64,000 bases of DNA from Ariolimax columbianus (lineage: Eukaryota; Mollusca; Gastropoda; Stylommatophora; Arionidae): the NCBI GenBank assembly GCA_036924085.1, contig JAVGWX010000005.1, forward strand, positions 75,426,547 through 75,490,546, given 5' to 3'. The position numbers were made by a program, and so were the translations under genes. A model generated the notes under the pieces. That model saw only the letters and a list, made by a program, of their open reading frames with translations. It made no database searches and was not told the origin of the DNA. Of this stretch, positions 45,699-58,465 are shown piece after piece. Each line of letters begins with the position of its first letter. Position 1 is the first letter of the stretch.

Positions 45699-47149
45699 AA
45701 TTCAATACATTTATCAGACCAAATGAATCAAGTACAGTTTATAAATACATCGCTAATCACAAATTAAAAGAAGGGAACAGAAGAAGAGGCGACAAGAATC
45801 GTGTCTCCAATCAAATAAAGCACACATCCAACGGTGTCTCCCTAGAGAGGGTGAAAGGTGTCGCAATTTCAAAAATTGCTATGTCGCAAATTCGTAAGTC
45901 GAAGTTCTCATAAATGTATTGCAGACTGGATTCAGTACACAGATTCTCGCATCAAAACGTGTGCAATGTTTTGATGTGTTTACGTGAACACACAGAAGAT
46001 ACCATGTCATTGTGAAGTTGAGTATCAATGCTGAAGTCTAGCGAGGATTTACAGGGTAGCCTAACCAACGAGGTGGGGATTGACACTGATCAGTCTGCTG
46101 AGAAGCCCCGTGTTGCTATACTGCAATTAAGATCCAGGTCAATGATCTTCAGTAGATTTAAGTATGTAAGAATAGTACTTGAAACGCGTAACATTAACAT
46201 GTCGGCAAGAGTCAAATTAACTCACAAGTAGCTTCGAGCACCAACAACATAGAACTGAAGAATAAAGGTCGCCACGCAGTTTACAGGATAAGGTTTTTTA
46301 TGTTACCGCCGATATAAAAAATAATCTGTCTTACAGAAGTTTTAAACGCAACTCCTCCTGGTCAGAAGACCGACATTCAAACCATTCAGCCACCCGCTCC
46401 CGAGCGCACACACATGTTGAGAAACACTGATTTACACAAACTACCACAAGCCCAAACGAAGTGATTTAATACATGCTTTGTGTAGAATGAAAAGGATAAA
46501 TGAAGACAAGATGGAAGAAAAAGATGGTGAAAGGACAAGGAAAAACAAAAAAAGGAACGGAATGTTTTTTCTATGACGTGGAAGTGGGACACAGTACAGG
46601 CCACGTTGTCGCAAATAAGCGTACAAATTAAAAACGAATTATCCTCACCAGAAATATGGATTACCAATTAGCGCTAGGACAAATCGGTTGTGCTAAATGC
46701 TAATGGTTCAGGTAATCTTATTTTGAAACACTAAAAATGTACGGTTAATAAATGTAACTATTCCAATGTCAAGATGACGCTTCATATTTGTTTCTTCTTT
46801 TCCCATATTATTTCTTTGGAGTGTAGTTCACATTAGAAAAGATTACATCTTAATGCTGTCATAGATGGGAGTGGAAATCTAGATACGTTTTCATATTCTA
46901 GCTTAATGTATGTCTTGTCGTGAATAGATTGGTCTAAATAACAGGATAATGGGCGACGTATCAGCATTGGGCGTCCTAATACCAACATAATCTTGATACC
47001 CGAACTACATATGTCCACTGGGCAAATTTATCTAGCAGAAGGAATCCGTTATTTCAAACAACATGCTAACTTTCAGGTAGCCTGGGGACAGCCAAGGACT
47101 GTGGCATTGTTAGTATGAAGATAAATGCTTGCTTTAAAGGGATATGGCG
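45699..47149. other. unassigned sequence
   Basis: At about 46343-46400 a minus-strand GGGTGGCTGAATGGTTTGAA is weakly tRNA-like but lacks a B box. No gene is recognised. Confidence 0.35.
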
Positions 47150-47415
47150 AGTTGAAAGCAGATGTACAAGACTGAAAGTAAATGTGCCGGGCTGAAAGTA
47201 AATGAACCGAACTTAAATTTGATGCAGGACTCAAAGCGAATGTGCCGAACTGAAAGTTAAGTGTGCCAGACATGAAGCTGATTTGCTAGACTGAACGTTA
47301 ATGTGCCGGACTGAATGTTGATGTGCCGGACTGAATGTTGATGTGCCGGACTGAATGTTAATGTGCCGGACTGAATGTTGATGTGCCGGCCTGAATGTTA
47401 ATGTGCAGAACTAAA
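47150..47415. repeat. 20-bp minisatellite, about 13 copies
   Basis: Unit GACTGAATGTTGATGTGCCG. The right half is nearly uniform and the left half degenerate. Confidence 0.88.
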
Positions 47416-47629
47416 CCACGCAGGTATCAAATCTCTACTGTAACTAACGATCACCTTATCTGATGCAAAATAAAAAAGTAGCAGAAGATAAAAAATAGTA
47501 TCGAACAGGATGTCATGTGAAGTATGTGCTATTATATAGCCCCAAAGTATGCAAAATAAAAGCAGGTACAAGGAAAGTAGACATTTTTATAAGTGATAGC
47601 TTCCATCGACGTCTAAAGTCACCGATCAG

Positions 47630-47990
47630 GAATGAGACGATACACTGGACAAATATATGAGGAGTTTGACGTAACGACATAAAGAGGAGAAGATGTCGAT
47701 ACACTGGACAAATATATGGGGAGTTTGACATAACGACATAAAGAGGAGAAGATGTCGATACACTGGACAAATATATGGGGAGTTTGACATAACGACATAA
47801 AGAGGAGAAGATGTCGATACACTGGACAAATATATGGGGAGCTTGACATAACGAGTAGAAAATGACGATACATAGGACAAATATATCAGAAGTTTGACAT
47901 AACGACATAAAGAGGAGAAGATGTCAATACATTGGACAAATATTTCAGGAGTTTGACATAACGGCATAAAGAGAAAAAGATAACCATTGG
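47630..47990. repeat. 59-bp minisatellite, about 6 copies
   Basis: The unit includes TACACTGGACAAATATATGG and GACATAACGACATAAAGAGG. One copy lacks an internal segment. Confidence 0.92.
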
Positions 47991-47994
47991 TTGG

Positions 47995-48230
47995 TCACAC
48001 TTGATGGCCGCAACATGATAATATTGCAAGACATTCCTTGTTTTGGAAACACCAGGGTTATCGTAACAGGAACGTGAGAGCACACGCAGATAATGGAACT
48101 AAGTGCACACTTAAGGTATAACGTTGGCATACTTGACTATTGACAGACCCATTTGGCGACTATTTATTGAGGACCTATACTACACAGGAAGTGATCAAGG
48201 TTTTGATTGACTGATCGCTGGAAAATTCGT
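47995..48230 (+). repeat. possible family A copy with TTGATTGA tail
   Basis: TTGGAAACACCAGGGTTATC and CACACGCAGATAATGG loosely follow the family A order. The end (GTGATCAAGGTTTTGATTGA) matches 34195-34215 and 42400-42425. Assignment is tentative. Confidence 0.4.
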
Positions 48231-48261
48231 TCTTCACTACGAAGGTCGGCAGCCATGAATT

Positions 48262-48826
48262 ATTAATGTCCGCTTTCATCTACCTTGATTGTTTATTAAT
48301 GTCCGCTTTCATCTACCTTGATTGTTTATTAATGTCCGCTTTCATCTACCTTGATTGTTTATTAATGTCCGCTTTCATCTACCTTGATTGTTTATTAATG
48401 TCCGCTTTCATCTACCTTGATTGTTTATTAATGTCCGCTTTCATCTACCTTGATTGTTTATTAATGTCCGCTTTCATCTACCTTGATTGTTTATTAATGT
48501 CCGCTTTCATCTACCTTGATTGTTTATTAATGTCCGCTTTCATCTACCTTGACTGTTTATTAATGTCCGCTTTCATCTACCTTGATTGTTTATTAATGTC
48601 CGCTTTCATCTACCTTGATTGTTTATTAATGTCCGCTTTCATCTACCTTGATTGTTTATTAATGTCCGCTTTCATCTACCTTGATTGTTTATTAATGTCC
48701 GCTTTCATCTACCTTGATTGTTTATTAATGTCCGCTTTCATCTACCTTGACTGTTTATTAATGTCCGCTTTCATCTACCTTGACTGTTTATTAATGTCCG
48801 CTTTCATCTACCTTGATTGTTTATAG
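48262..48826. repeat. 33-bp minisatellite, 17 nearly identical copies
   Basis: The unit contains TTAATGTCCGCTTTCATCTA and CCTTGATTGTT. The only variation seen is GATTG/GACTG in three copies. Each copy supplies an ATG, so a 186-codon frame of repeated MSAFIYLDCLL results. No promoter, signal or homology supports translation. Confidence 0.96.
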
Positions 48827-48829
48827 GCT

Positions 48830-49370
48830 TTTACCTTCAATAACTTGATGTCATCTTTCTATTGATATCTCTGTTTACGCCGTGTATATTTGCCGTATAC
48901 TTTCCGTTCACTAAAAGTACTATGTTCTTGGCACTTATTATTTTGGATCGTCTTCTTAGGTTCCACGTACATGGGCCTGGAGTTTCTATCTTTCATATTT
49001 CACCTCATTTGCGCGTGGATTGTTTTAAACAGGGATAAAATGCAGAACAAAAACCGCATAAAAACACATAATCTAGGCACTTCGAAACGACTTTCACATA
49101 CTTTCTTGCTCAACAGTTATGCCTGCTTATTTATGGCTAGGCCACGCCACGATCAACCTTGATCTCTCACATCCCGTTGGTTATATTTGTGCGCGATTGT
49201 CTGTTTCTGACCAAACCAAGATTCAATAACAGAAACACCTCTCAGACTAATTTAGACCATAATGCTATTTATAATCAATGGATATAAATAGATATAAATT
49301 CTTCATAACTGAACTTTCTTTAACAAAAGGTCTTTAGAAGGATGACGTGACAACATATGAAACGCAGTGA
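48830..49370. other. unassigned sequence
   Basis: A 90-codon frame at 48890-49162 (+) has a hydrophobic middle but no recognised family. Confidence 0.35.
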
Positions 49371-49374
49371 GAGG

Positions 49375-49525
49375 AGACAAAGGACGTAAATGAGAAAAGA
49401 GACGCGTGACGTAAATGAGAACAGAGACGCGTGACGTAAATGAGAAAAGAGACGTGTGACGTAAATGAGCAAAGAGACGCGTGACGGAAATGAGAAAAGA
49501 GACACATGAGGTAAATAAGGGAAGA
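49375..49525. repeat. 25-bp minisatellite, 6 copies
   Basis: Unit around GAGACGCGTGACGTAAATGA. Copies differ at single bases. Confidence 0.9.
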
Positions 49526-49984
49526 GACTGGTCGTTATGGTACACTTCTCTGTTTCTTCTTCGATCGTTCTCAATCTCGATGTGAGAGATGGTTGGACGG
49601 TTTATAATGGAGGTATGGATGGATTTGAAAGAAGTGGTAATGAGGGAAAAAGCAGGACGGTTTATCTTGGTAGCCTGCCCGTTCAGAATGACATTCAACA
49701 CATTGTTAAACCATGATAGAAGAAATATGTTGGCTCGTCATTGGCTAAGGCTCAATACACATACTCAAATGTACGGACGGAACGATTCCGCCAGCTGAAA
49801 GCGAATGTAAATTTATGAATCACGTGAAGTCAAGATTGCAGATTGGCTATTAGCACAATGAATCAAGTGAAGTAACTAAAACTATAATAATTGTAGAATT
49901 AGCGAGAAAGATCAGAAATCAGTTCTAATGATAAGAATACATGAACAAGTCAGAGATGTCCTCTATCTTGGACATATGATAACA
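49526..49984. other. unassigned sequence
   Basis: TTCTTCTTCGATCGTTCTCA at 49554 resembles the reversed tail of element C, so the end of a lost retroposon may lie here. Nothing else is recognised. Confidence 0.35.
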
Positions 49985-50790
49985 GAAGATGGATGTAGGA
50001 AAATGAAAGATGGATGAAATAAGATGGATGCATGAAGATGGGAGATTGATGCAGGAAGATGGAAGATGGATGCAGGAAAATGGAAGATGGATGCAGGAAG
50101 ATGGGAGATGGATGCAGGAAGATGGGAGATGGATGCAGGAAAATGGATGCAAGAAGATGGGAGATTGATTCAGGAAGATGGGAGATGGATGCAGGAAAAT
50201 GGAAGATGGATGCAGGAAGATGGGAGATTGATGCAGGAAGATGGGAGATGGATGCAGGAAGATGGGAGATGGATGCAGGAAAATGGGAGATGGATGCAGG
50301 AAGATGGGAGATGGATGCAGGAAGATGGGAGATGGATGCAGGAAGATGGGAGATGGATGCAGGAAAATGGGAGATGGATGCAGGAAAATGGATGCAAGAA
50401 GATGGAAGATGGATGCAGGAAGATGGATGCAGGAAGATGGGAGATGGATGCAGGAAAATGGAAGATGGATGCAGGAAGATGGGAGATGGATGCAGGAAAA
50501 TGGATGCAAGAAGATGGAAGATGGATGCAGGAAGATGGAAGATGGATGCAGGAAGAGGCAAGATGGATGCAGGAACATGGATGCAGGAAAATGGATGCAG
50601 GAAGATGGAAGGAAACAGTAAGATGGAAGATGGATGCAGGAAGATGGAAGATGGATGCAGGAAGATGGATGCAGGAAGATGGAAGGATGCAGGAAGATGG
50701 ATGCAAGACGATAGACGATGGACGCAGGAGGATGGATACCGGAGAATGAATGATGGATACAGGAGGATGGATACAAGAGAATGGATGATG
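49985..50790. repeat. 21-bp minisatellite with 12/15-bp variants, about 38 copies
   Basis: Units such as GATGGGAGATGGATGCAGGA, with AAAATGG variants and shorter forms. All lengths are multiples of three, so frames up to 389 codons open on both strands. They are not genes. Confidence 0.93.
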
Positions 50791-51584
50791 GATGCAGAAA
50801 TGAAATGAGGAAGAGAATATGGTTGACCCCATCTGTATCATAAATGAACAATGGAGTGATCAAGTGGTATGTATGCACGTCGTTAAAGTTCAGCGTAGAA
50901 ACATGGGCGATGAGCAGTCTGTCTGATAGGAAAGCTGAGAAGTTTGAAATATCGTTGGACAGACCGACAGGGTGTGTTTCGTGAAAAGAAAAAAAAGCAG
51001 ATAAGAAAGTCTTGACGAAAAAAAGTTTGAGGTGAAAAGAGAATGTATCACTGACATCATTCAGACAATACATTTCGGCTCTTAAAAAATTCATAAGATC
51101 TTATTGAAAATCATGCTGGGTGAATAAATTGAGGCTAACGTTTCAGAACAAGACATGGCTTCCCATGAGAGGGTACCATCATGAAATGGATTAAGAAAAA
51201 TCTATCAGATTACACCCTCAACGCAAGAGACAGAAGATGGTGGAGACACATTGCAAATTTCCATCTATGTGAACATGAGCACTGGTCTCATCTGACATGG
51301 CTAAATAACAATTATTATAATCCATAGGCGTCACACGAGACAGTAGTTTGTGGAAAACTATTATCGCCCACGCCACTACATGCATATGAACGTGGACAAC
51401 ATTCTTTGTAGGCGTAGGGGTGGCTGAACGGTAAGAGTGCTGCCCCTTTCTGTAAATACTGAGATCCACGTAACCTTATACCACGATACTCTCCAGTTTA
51501 CCCAGCTGCTTACTCTGCTAGTGGTAGGGACATCAACCTTACAATAGTCTAGTACTAATAATAGTGAGCTAACCAAACAATAGG
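50791..51584. other. unassigned sequence
   Basis: At 51415-51470 GTGGCTGAACGGTAAGAGTG is tRNA A-box-like without a clear B box. No gene is recognised. Confidence 0.35.
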
Positions 51585-52225
51585 TCATTCCTGGAACTAG
51601 TAAGGCAAACTTGCAATTGTACAGACCAGGAACTAATGAGCCAATCTTATTTTAGGTCAGACCTAGAACTAATGAGCCAAAAGTATAATAGCTCAGACCT
51701 TCGTAAGCCAACCTTTCAATAGTCAGACCTGGAACTAGTGAGCCAATCTTACAATAGTTCCGACCTGTAACTAGTGAGCCAGCCTTACAATAGTTCAGAC
51801 CAGTAACTAGTGAGCCAAACTTACATTAGTCCATACCTGGAACTAGTGAGCCAACATAACACTAGTTTAGTACTGGTACTATTGAGCCAAACTTGTAATA
51901 GTTCAGACCTGGAACTAATGACCAAAATTACAATAGTTCAGACCTGGAACTAATGACCAAAATTACAATGGTTCAGACCTGGAACTAATGACCAAAATTA
52001 CAATAGTTCAGACCTGGAACTAATGACCAAAATTACAATAGTTTAGACCTGGAACTAATGACCAAAATTACAAAAGTTCAGACCTGGAACTAACGAGCCA
52101 ACCTTACGATAGTTCAGACGTGGAACTAGCGAGTCAGCATTCCAATAGTTCAGACCTAGAATCTAGCGAGTCAACATTCCAATAGTTCAGACCTGGAACT
52201 AGTGAACCAACCTTACAATAGTTCA
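51585..52225. repeat. 35-bp minisatellite, about 18 copies
   Basis: The unit contains TTCAGACCTGGAACTAATGA and ACAATAG. Middle copies (51905-52090) are nearly identical. A family A copy starts about 120 bp downstream. Confidence 0.92.
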
Positions 52226-52294
52226 GATGTGCTATTATCAAGTTCCGAACTCTTCACCCCAAAACTAAACTAGCTGATATATAATTACTTTGAC

Positions 52295-52590
52295 CTTGCA
52301 CATACCAGGAAGATGGGCAGAGAACACCTTCTGGAGGTAAGAGTAATCACGGTTTGGTGAAACATACTGACCGAGGCTCCATCTCACATTCCCGCTTATT
52401 CTCCTGGAAACACGCTGTGTCATGGTCAGCGAGGAGGGGATCGACACAGAAATCACAGTAGTGGTAAGCTTACAGAAACGCTTAGCATTGCACTACAGGC
52501 AGGGGACACTGTTCACTTTCCTGAGTATGTCCCTGGGTGTAAGAAGAGGCACTGTAACCTGCTACTAAAGAAACGTAGTCAAGAGTTGAC
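52295..52590 (+). repeat. dispersed repeat family A, copy
   Basis: ACATACTGACCGAGGCTCCA, CTCCTGGAAACACGCTGTGT, GGTCAGCGAGGAGGGGATCG, GCATTGCACTACAGGCAGGG and GGCACTGTAACCTGCTACTA follow the order of 41860-42050 and, for the second half, 55290-55440. Confidence 0.7.
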
Positions 52591-52789
52591 TGGGTTCAGT
52601 ACGAGTAGCGTCTAACAACAAAATTTAGATCAGGTCAGGTCTTCCCGTAACCAGTGAGGTCGTTGAGGCACACATGAAGACATCTTCACAACCCCACGCT
52701 ATCCATCTCTGTCAGCGGTCGCTGCTTGTGCCTCTTCTGGTAGGAGATTGGTACATCATTTTATTTTGATCTCCGACCTCTTTTTGGGA

Positions 52790-53553
52790 CGGCCTCTTCG
52801 TCATCTACCTTGCACCTTTCCGTGCAGGATCGTATTTTCAAGACCATTTGATCTCGATATGTGACCGTAACAAGCGAGTTTCCTTCTTTTGACAGTTGCC
52901 AAGAGGTCTTCAAAAGGCCCTATCTCGTATTTCCTCATATTTAACTCGATCTTTTAAAAGTCTTCGGAAACATCCCATTTCCAAGGCCTGTTTCCTCCGC
53001 TGCAGGTCAGCTGTAATTGTCCATGTCTCACAGGTATAGAGAAATATTGACAGGACCAATATACGCATTAATCTGGTTTTCGTGCATAGTGCTAACCGTT
53101 TATCTTGCCAGATTTTGTTCAGCTGTGCAAGAGCCACTTTTGTCTGTGCTATTCTGGCCAACACCTCACATTTTGACCCTTCATCACTGACAATCTAAAC
53201 CATATATTAAAAACGGTTGACCACTTCGAATTCCTGGCTATTAGCTTGTATCCTACTGTGAAACCTTCAGCATAGTTGGTCATTAATTTCGTCTTTCCAG
53301 CGTTTATCTCCATACCATAGTCAAGAGCTGTTTCATCGAGCCTTCTGACCCATGCCTGGAGGTCTGCTTGTGGACCTGCCATTCTGTGGAGGTCATCTGC
53401 AAAACGAAAGTTGGCAATCTTTCGGCTCCCTATCTTGACAGTACCAAAAATATTGAACACCATCATTAAGGAAACGATACTATAACTAGCTAGGTGCTGA
53501 ATGGAAAACAAATAAGGACGAGGTGAGTGGTGAGAATAGAGAGTACCTGCCAA
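52790..53553 (-). mobile_element. LINE reverse-transcriptase and C-terminal relic
   Basis: The minus strand gives KIANFRFADDLHRMAG (intact FADD box), then LDYGMEINAGKTKLM and FTVGYKLIARN. After a frame change it gives IAQTKVALAQLNKIWQDKRL, LVLSIFLYTCETWTIT and MGCFRRLLKDRVKYEEIRDR. This is the RT palm to C-terminus order of endonuclease/RT LINEs. The 3' end matches 24220-24325, so both are one family. The 5' end is truncated near 53553. Confidence 0.87.
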
Positions 53554-53589
53554 AGAAGAGTGAATAGTAAGGCAAAGGTAATTATAGTC

Positions 53590-55100
53590 CTAATGTCGTT
53601 TGTCAAGATGGGGATGCTAGGGTCGCTAGTGTTTTGGTGGTGCATGTCAAGAGGGAGAGGTTAGGGTACCTAGGGTCTTGATAGTGGATGTCAAGATAAT
53701 GAGTTTAGGGTCTTGGTGGTGGAGGTCAAAATGGGGAGGTTAGGGTGTTGGTGGTCGATGTCAAGATGAGGAGACTAGGTTCTTTGTGGTGGACGTCAAG
53801 ATGGGGAGACTTGGTTCTTGGTGGTGGACGTCAAGATGGGGAGACCAGGTTCTTGGTGGTGGACGTCAAGATTGGGAGACTAGGTTCTTGGGGGTGGACG
53901 TCAAGATGGGGAGACTAGGTTCTTGGTGGCAGAGGTCAAAATGAGGAGGCTAGGGAACGGTCTTGGTGGTGGAGGTCAAGATGGGGAGACTAGGGTCTTG
54001 GTGGTGGAGGCCAAGATGAGGAGGTTAGTGTGTTGGTGGTGGATGTCAAGATAGGGAGGTTAGGGAAGGGTCTTGGTGATGGATGTCAAGATTGGGCGAC
54101 TAGTTTCTTGTGGTGGACATCAAGATGGGGAGACTAGGCTCTTGGTGGTGGACGTGAAGATGGAGAGACTAGGGTCTTGGTGGTGGACGTGAAGATGGGG
54201 AGGTTATGTTCTTGGTTGTTGACGTCAAGATGATTAGACTAGGGTCTTGGTGGTAGAGGTCAAGATGGGGAGATTATGTTCTTGGTTGTTGACGTCAAGA
54301 TGAGGAGACTAGGGTCTTGGTGGTGGAGGTCAAGATGGGGAGGTTAGGGTGTTGGTGGTCGATGTCAAGATGAGGAGACTAGGTTATTGGTGGTGAAGGT
54401 CAAGATGGGGAGACTAGGGTCTTGGTGGTGGAGGTCAAGATGGGGAGGTTAGAGTGATGGTGGTGGATGTCAAGATGGGGAGATTAGGGAAGGGTCTTGG
54501 TGGTGGAGGTCAAAATAAGGAGGCTAGGGAAGGGTCTTGGTGGTGGAGGTCAAGATGGGGAGTCTAGGGTCTTGGTGGTGGGCGTCAAGATGGGGAGACT
54601 AGGTTCTTGGTGGGGGAGGTCAAGATGGGGAGGTTAGGGAAGGGTCTTGGTGGTGGAGGTCAAGATGGGGAGACTAGGGTCTTGGTGGTGGACGTCAAGA
54701 TGGGAAGTCTAGGGTCTTGGTGGTGGAGGCCAAGATGAGGAGGTTAGGGAAGGGTCTTGGTGATGGATGTCAAGATTGGGCGACTAGTTTCTTGGTGGTG
54801 GACGTGAAAATGGGGAGGTTATGTTCTTGGTTGTTGACGTCAAGATGAGGAGACTAGGTTCTTGGTGGTGGAGGTCAAGATGAGGAGGCTAAGGAAGGGA
54901 AGGGTCTCGGTTGTGGAGGTCAAGATGGGGGAGTTAGGGTGTTGGTGGTGGATGTCAAGATGGGGAGGTTAGGGAAGGGTCTTAGTGGTGGACATCAAGA
55001 TTGGGAGACTAGGTTCTTGGTGGTGGAGGTCAAGGTGGGATGACTAGGGGCATGGTGATGGAGGTCAAGATGGGGGAGAGTAGGGTAGTTAACAGGACGA
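53590..55100. repeat. 35-bp minisatellite, about 42 copies
   Basis: The unit contains GGTCTTGGTGGTGGAGGTCA and AGATGGGGAGACTAG. Some copies carry an extra AAGG (GGGAAGGGTC). Variants (GGACGTC, GATGTC, GAGGTC) recur in blocks. The strand is very G-rich and C-poor. A family A copy follows within 100 bp. Confidence 0.93.
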
Positions 55101-55189
55101 TAATGTAAATGTAACGTAAACTCTGACGTCAGGAATAGAATTCAAGGAGCGTGATGTCACTATGTCTAAGTTTTTGTATGCAGTGGACC

Positions 55190-55460
55190 AGCCAATGGGA
55201 TGGAAGAGTTATCAAGGTCACGTGAAGCTCTCTGATCCCACATCGCGTGCTCGTCCCTGCTTCTGAAAACAAGATGGTTCACACCAGTCACGAGGTGGTG
55301 ATCAACTCCCTAATCCCCATATTGCTGAGCTCATTGAGGAAACTCGCGTTGCACTACAGCCAGGAGTACCCTGGTTCACCTTTTCTATTACGTTTTTCGA
55401 TGTATGAAGAGCAACTGTAACCCGTTATCAAAGAAATGGCAAGAGGTAACTCCATACCAG
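55190..55460 (+). repeat. dispersed repeat family A, copy
   Basis: GTTGCACTACAGCCAGGAGT, then GAGCAACTGTAACCCGTTAT, match the second half of 52295-52590 and, reversed, 19030-19130. Confidence 0.65.
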
Positions 55461-56479
55461 CAGCTTCGAAACATCTACCAATTCCTTTACACGGACGTTA
55501 CCTGACCTTTATCATTGTCTGTCAGTGTCCAATTTACACCTGTGTACATTAATTGGTCAACCAAGTGACACACGGATTGAAATGTTTAGATGCATTACAG
55601 CTTTACAAACATGTCATAAAAGGCGACTAAAGAGAGTTGTGCATTTCGCTAGCTACCTCATGCAAAATCAATTATATATTTGTGTCGCTGAAAGTACTCT
55701 GAAACAGGCTTCCCGAAAAGGAGCAAGCTGTAGCTGTGGCCGTATGATTCACCTATAACAAAAATGTGGATCCTCATAGTATTGACCGACGTTAAGACCG
55801 TGCAGCGAACCTAGTAGAAAGTAACTTCTGGCGTATTCAAATTGGCGGGAGTGTAACGCGCAAATTGGTGGTTGAGTATATGTAACTATGATCTGTTGTG
55901 TATTTCTGGTCATGAGTGTACGCCCCTTTGGTTTCCAGGAATCACAGCGACAAACAGTAATCAACTAAATGTCACCGGTGATTGATTGATCGAACTGTCC
56001 CTAGACCCGGCATTCAGGATGGATTGTTACTGTCTGGTGACATATCAGGAAGGAGGATTTTCTGTTAAGCAGAGAGGTAAGGTCTTTGTAACAGCAGAGA
56101 AAATAATACTTGACAGCACGGAATGTTCTGTTTTGCTTGTTGGTAAGAATATATGTCACTGCACTCCACACGAATTGACGTAGGCCCCAGAGATCGAACT
56201 TTGGGAGGAACCTGCCCCCGGACATCATCTACCATACACAACATGGAAGTCACTTAACATACTTCTAACTGGTGTATCACGGTGCAAGAGGAATATGAAG
56301 AGATGAGAATACACAGATGATGACACACTTGACTGTGGCGCAATACAGGACCCCGACCACCTGATGACCTGCCTCAACCTCCAGGAAACATGCAATAGGT
56401 GCAACATGCTGAAAGCAAATGGCAAGACAATCCATGTCGCTGAATACTGGATCCATGCTTTGGTGCTTGGACACATTAT
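55461..56479. other. unassigned sequence
   Basis: AAAAGGCGACTAAAGAGAGT at 55618 resembles 45025-45040. An exon-like plus-strand segment at 56018-56076 (between CATTCAG and GTAAGG) has one open frame, but no family was recognised and it is not called. Confidence 0.35.
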
Positions 56480-57640
56480 GTAGAGCAGAACCATATATGA
56501 CACGGAAAGTAAGTACTGTACTTCGAGCAGAGCCGTATATGATACGGAAAGTAAGTACAGCACCCCGAGCAGAGCCATATATGATACGGAAAGTAAGTAC
56601 TGTACCACGAGCAGAGCCATATATGACACTCAAAGTAAGTACTGTACTCTGAGCAGAGCCATATATGACACTCAAAGTAAGTACTGTACTCTGAGCAGAG
56701 CCATAAATGACACCCAAAGTAAGTAATGTACCCCGAGCAGAGCCATATATGATACGGAAAGTAAGTACTGTACCACGAGCAGAGCCATATATGACACTCA
56801 AAGTAAGTACTGTACCCTTAGCAGAGCCATATATGACACTCAAAGTAAGTACTGTACCTCGAGCAGAGCCATATATGACACTCAAAGTAAGTACTGTACC
56901 TCGAGCAGAGCCATATATGACACTCAAAGTAAGTAATGTACCCTTAGCAGAGCCATATATGACACCTAAAGTAAGTACTGTACTCTGAGCATAGCCATAT
57001 ATGACACCCAAAATAAGTACTGTACTCTGAGCAGAGCCATATATGACACCCAAAATAAGTACTGTACTCTGAGTGAGCATAGCCATATATGACACCCAAA
57101 GTAAGTACTGTACTCTGAGCAGAGCCATATATGACACCCAAATTAAGTACTGTACTCTGAGCAGAGCCATATATGACACTCAAAGTAAGTACAGTACTCT
57201 GAGCAGAGCCATATATGACACCCAAAGTAAGTACTGTACTCTGAGCAGAGCCATATATGACACCCAAAGTAAGTACTGTACCCTTAGCAGAGCCATATAT
57301 GACACCCAAAGTAAGTACAGTACTCTGAGCAGAGCCATATATGACACCCAAAGTAAGTACTGTACTCTGAGCAGAGCCATATATGACACTCAAAGTAAGT
57401 ACTGTACTCTGAGCAGAGCCATATATGACACTCAAAGTAAGTACTGTACTCTGAGCAGAGCCATAAATGACACCCAAAGTAAGTAATGTACCCTGAGCAG
57501 AGCCATATATGACACCCAAAGTAAGTACTGTACTCTGAGCAGAGCCATATATGACACCCAAAGTAAGTACTGTACTCTGAGCAGAGCCAAATATGACACC
57601 CAAAGTAAGTACTGTACTCTGAGCAGAGCCATATATGCTA
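56480..57640. repeat. 42-bp minisatellite, about 27 copies
   Basis: The unit contains AGCCATATATGACACCCAAA and GTAAGTACTGTACTCTGAG. Each copy carries AAAGTAAGTAC on the plus strand, close to a 5' splice-site consensus. AGTACTGTACT is a 5-bp inverted repeat around one base. The period gives frames up to 300 codons on the minus strand. Confidence 0.93.
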
Positions 57641-58465
57641 AGTTCCTCTCAGTATATGACGATCATTATGGACAATCATCGTTCTCGAAGCTCGCTGGTT
57701 GTACACACTTTTCTCCGTTTCCAAGACGTATCTCTCTGCTGGACCCACGTATACCTGAAATATATTTGCAATACTTAGATTGCCGATTGCACCGTCATTT
57801 TCCAAAAGCCGGTCTTTGATCAACTTCAAAACGTCACCACATATTCAATCCATCATCTCCACTATGGCTGCCTTCGAGGTTATTATCACCAACCCATTCA
57901 TACCAGGACAAAAGATACACACAAGATTCCGAAAGTTCGACGCTTCTAAATATATTATCATTTAAAATACGGCGAGGCTGCTGCGGCTCTGTGAATGTAT
58001 ATAATGAAAAAAAAACATGAAAATAATTGTGAAAGTTGATTAAGGTTGAGTTTAATCAAAATTTTAAAATGGGTATGGTCAGATACCGCACCGAGATGAG
58101 AACACAAACAAAACAAACGTTACGGCCAATAGACCTTCATCAGGGACAACAATACTGAACTAACAAATCAAGATATAAGGAAAAAATGGTCTACTTATCT
58201 GATAGAAGACCCAAGCTGTCTAAGCGACCGGTTGGGCCAGATGCTTGACTGAATATTCAGGTAACATTTATTTCCAATTTCTATTATCCAGAATTGCCAT
58301 AACCAGATTGTTTGTAACTCGAGAGCATGAATAAGTTAGTAACAGTGACGTTTCTCAGTAAACAGGTCTCAGATTGTCACTTCATAGCCAAAGTCATTGC
58401 CTTTTCTCAAGATACATGTTTGTGGAGACTGAAGCAATGACTTCAGTGTTGGTCTTACTACCTCT
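57641..58465. other. unassigned sequence
   Basis: A 63-codon minus-strand frame (57638-57829) follows an acceptor-like TATTTCAG but has no donor or known motif. GCTCGCTGGTTGTACACAC near 57692 resembles 32150-32165, so it may be LINE-derived. Confidence 0.35.

Noticed and set aside
46343..46400. Possible tRNA or SINE head (minus strand)
   Set aside because: Only the A-box half is convincing; no B box or cloverleaf could be drawn.
48262..48826. Repeated MSAFIYLDCLL as a possible multi-copy peptide precursor
   Set aside because: No signal peptide, no dibasic cleavage sites and no transcript evidence; a pure 33-bp tandem explains it.
49925..51094. A 389-codon minus-strand frame
   Set aside because: Its body is the 21-bp array (a Phe/Leu/His/Pro/Ser/Ile repeat); the flanking parts have no recognisable motif.
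51415..51470. Possible tRNA-like head (plus strand)
   Set aside because: A-box-like GTGGCTGAACGGTAAGAG is present but no GGTTCRANNCC follows.
56018..56076. Exon-like 59-bp segment between CATTCAG and GTAAGG (plus strand)
   Set aside because: Poor polypyrimidine tract, no partner exon and no known motif in the open frame.
57638..57829. 63-codon minus-strand frame after an acceptor-like TATTTCAG
   Set aside because: No donor or domain; part resembles sequence beside the LINE relic at 32150, so it is probably repeat-derived.
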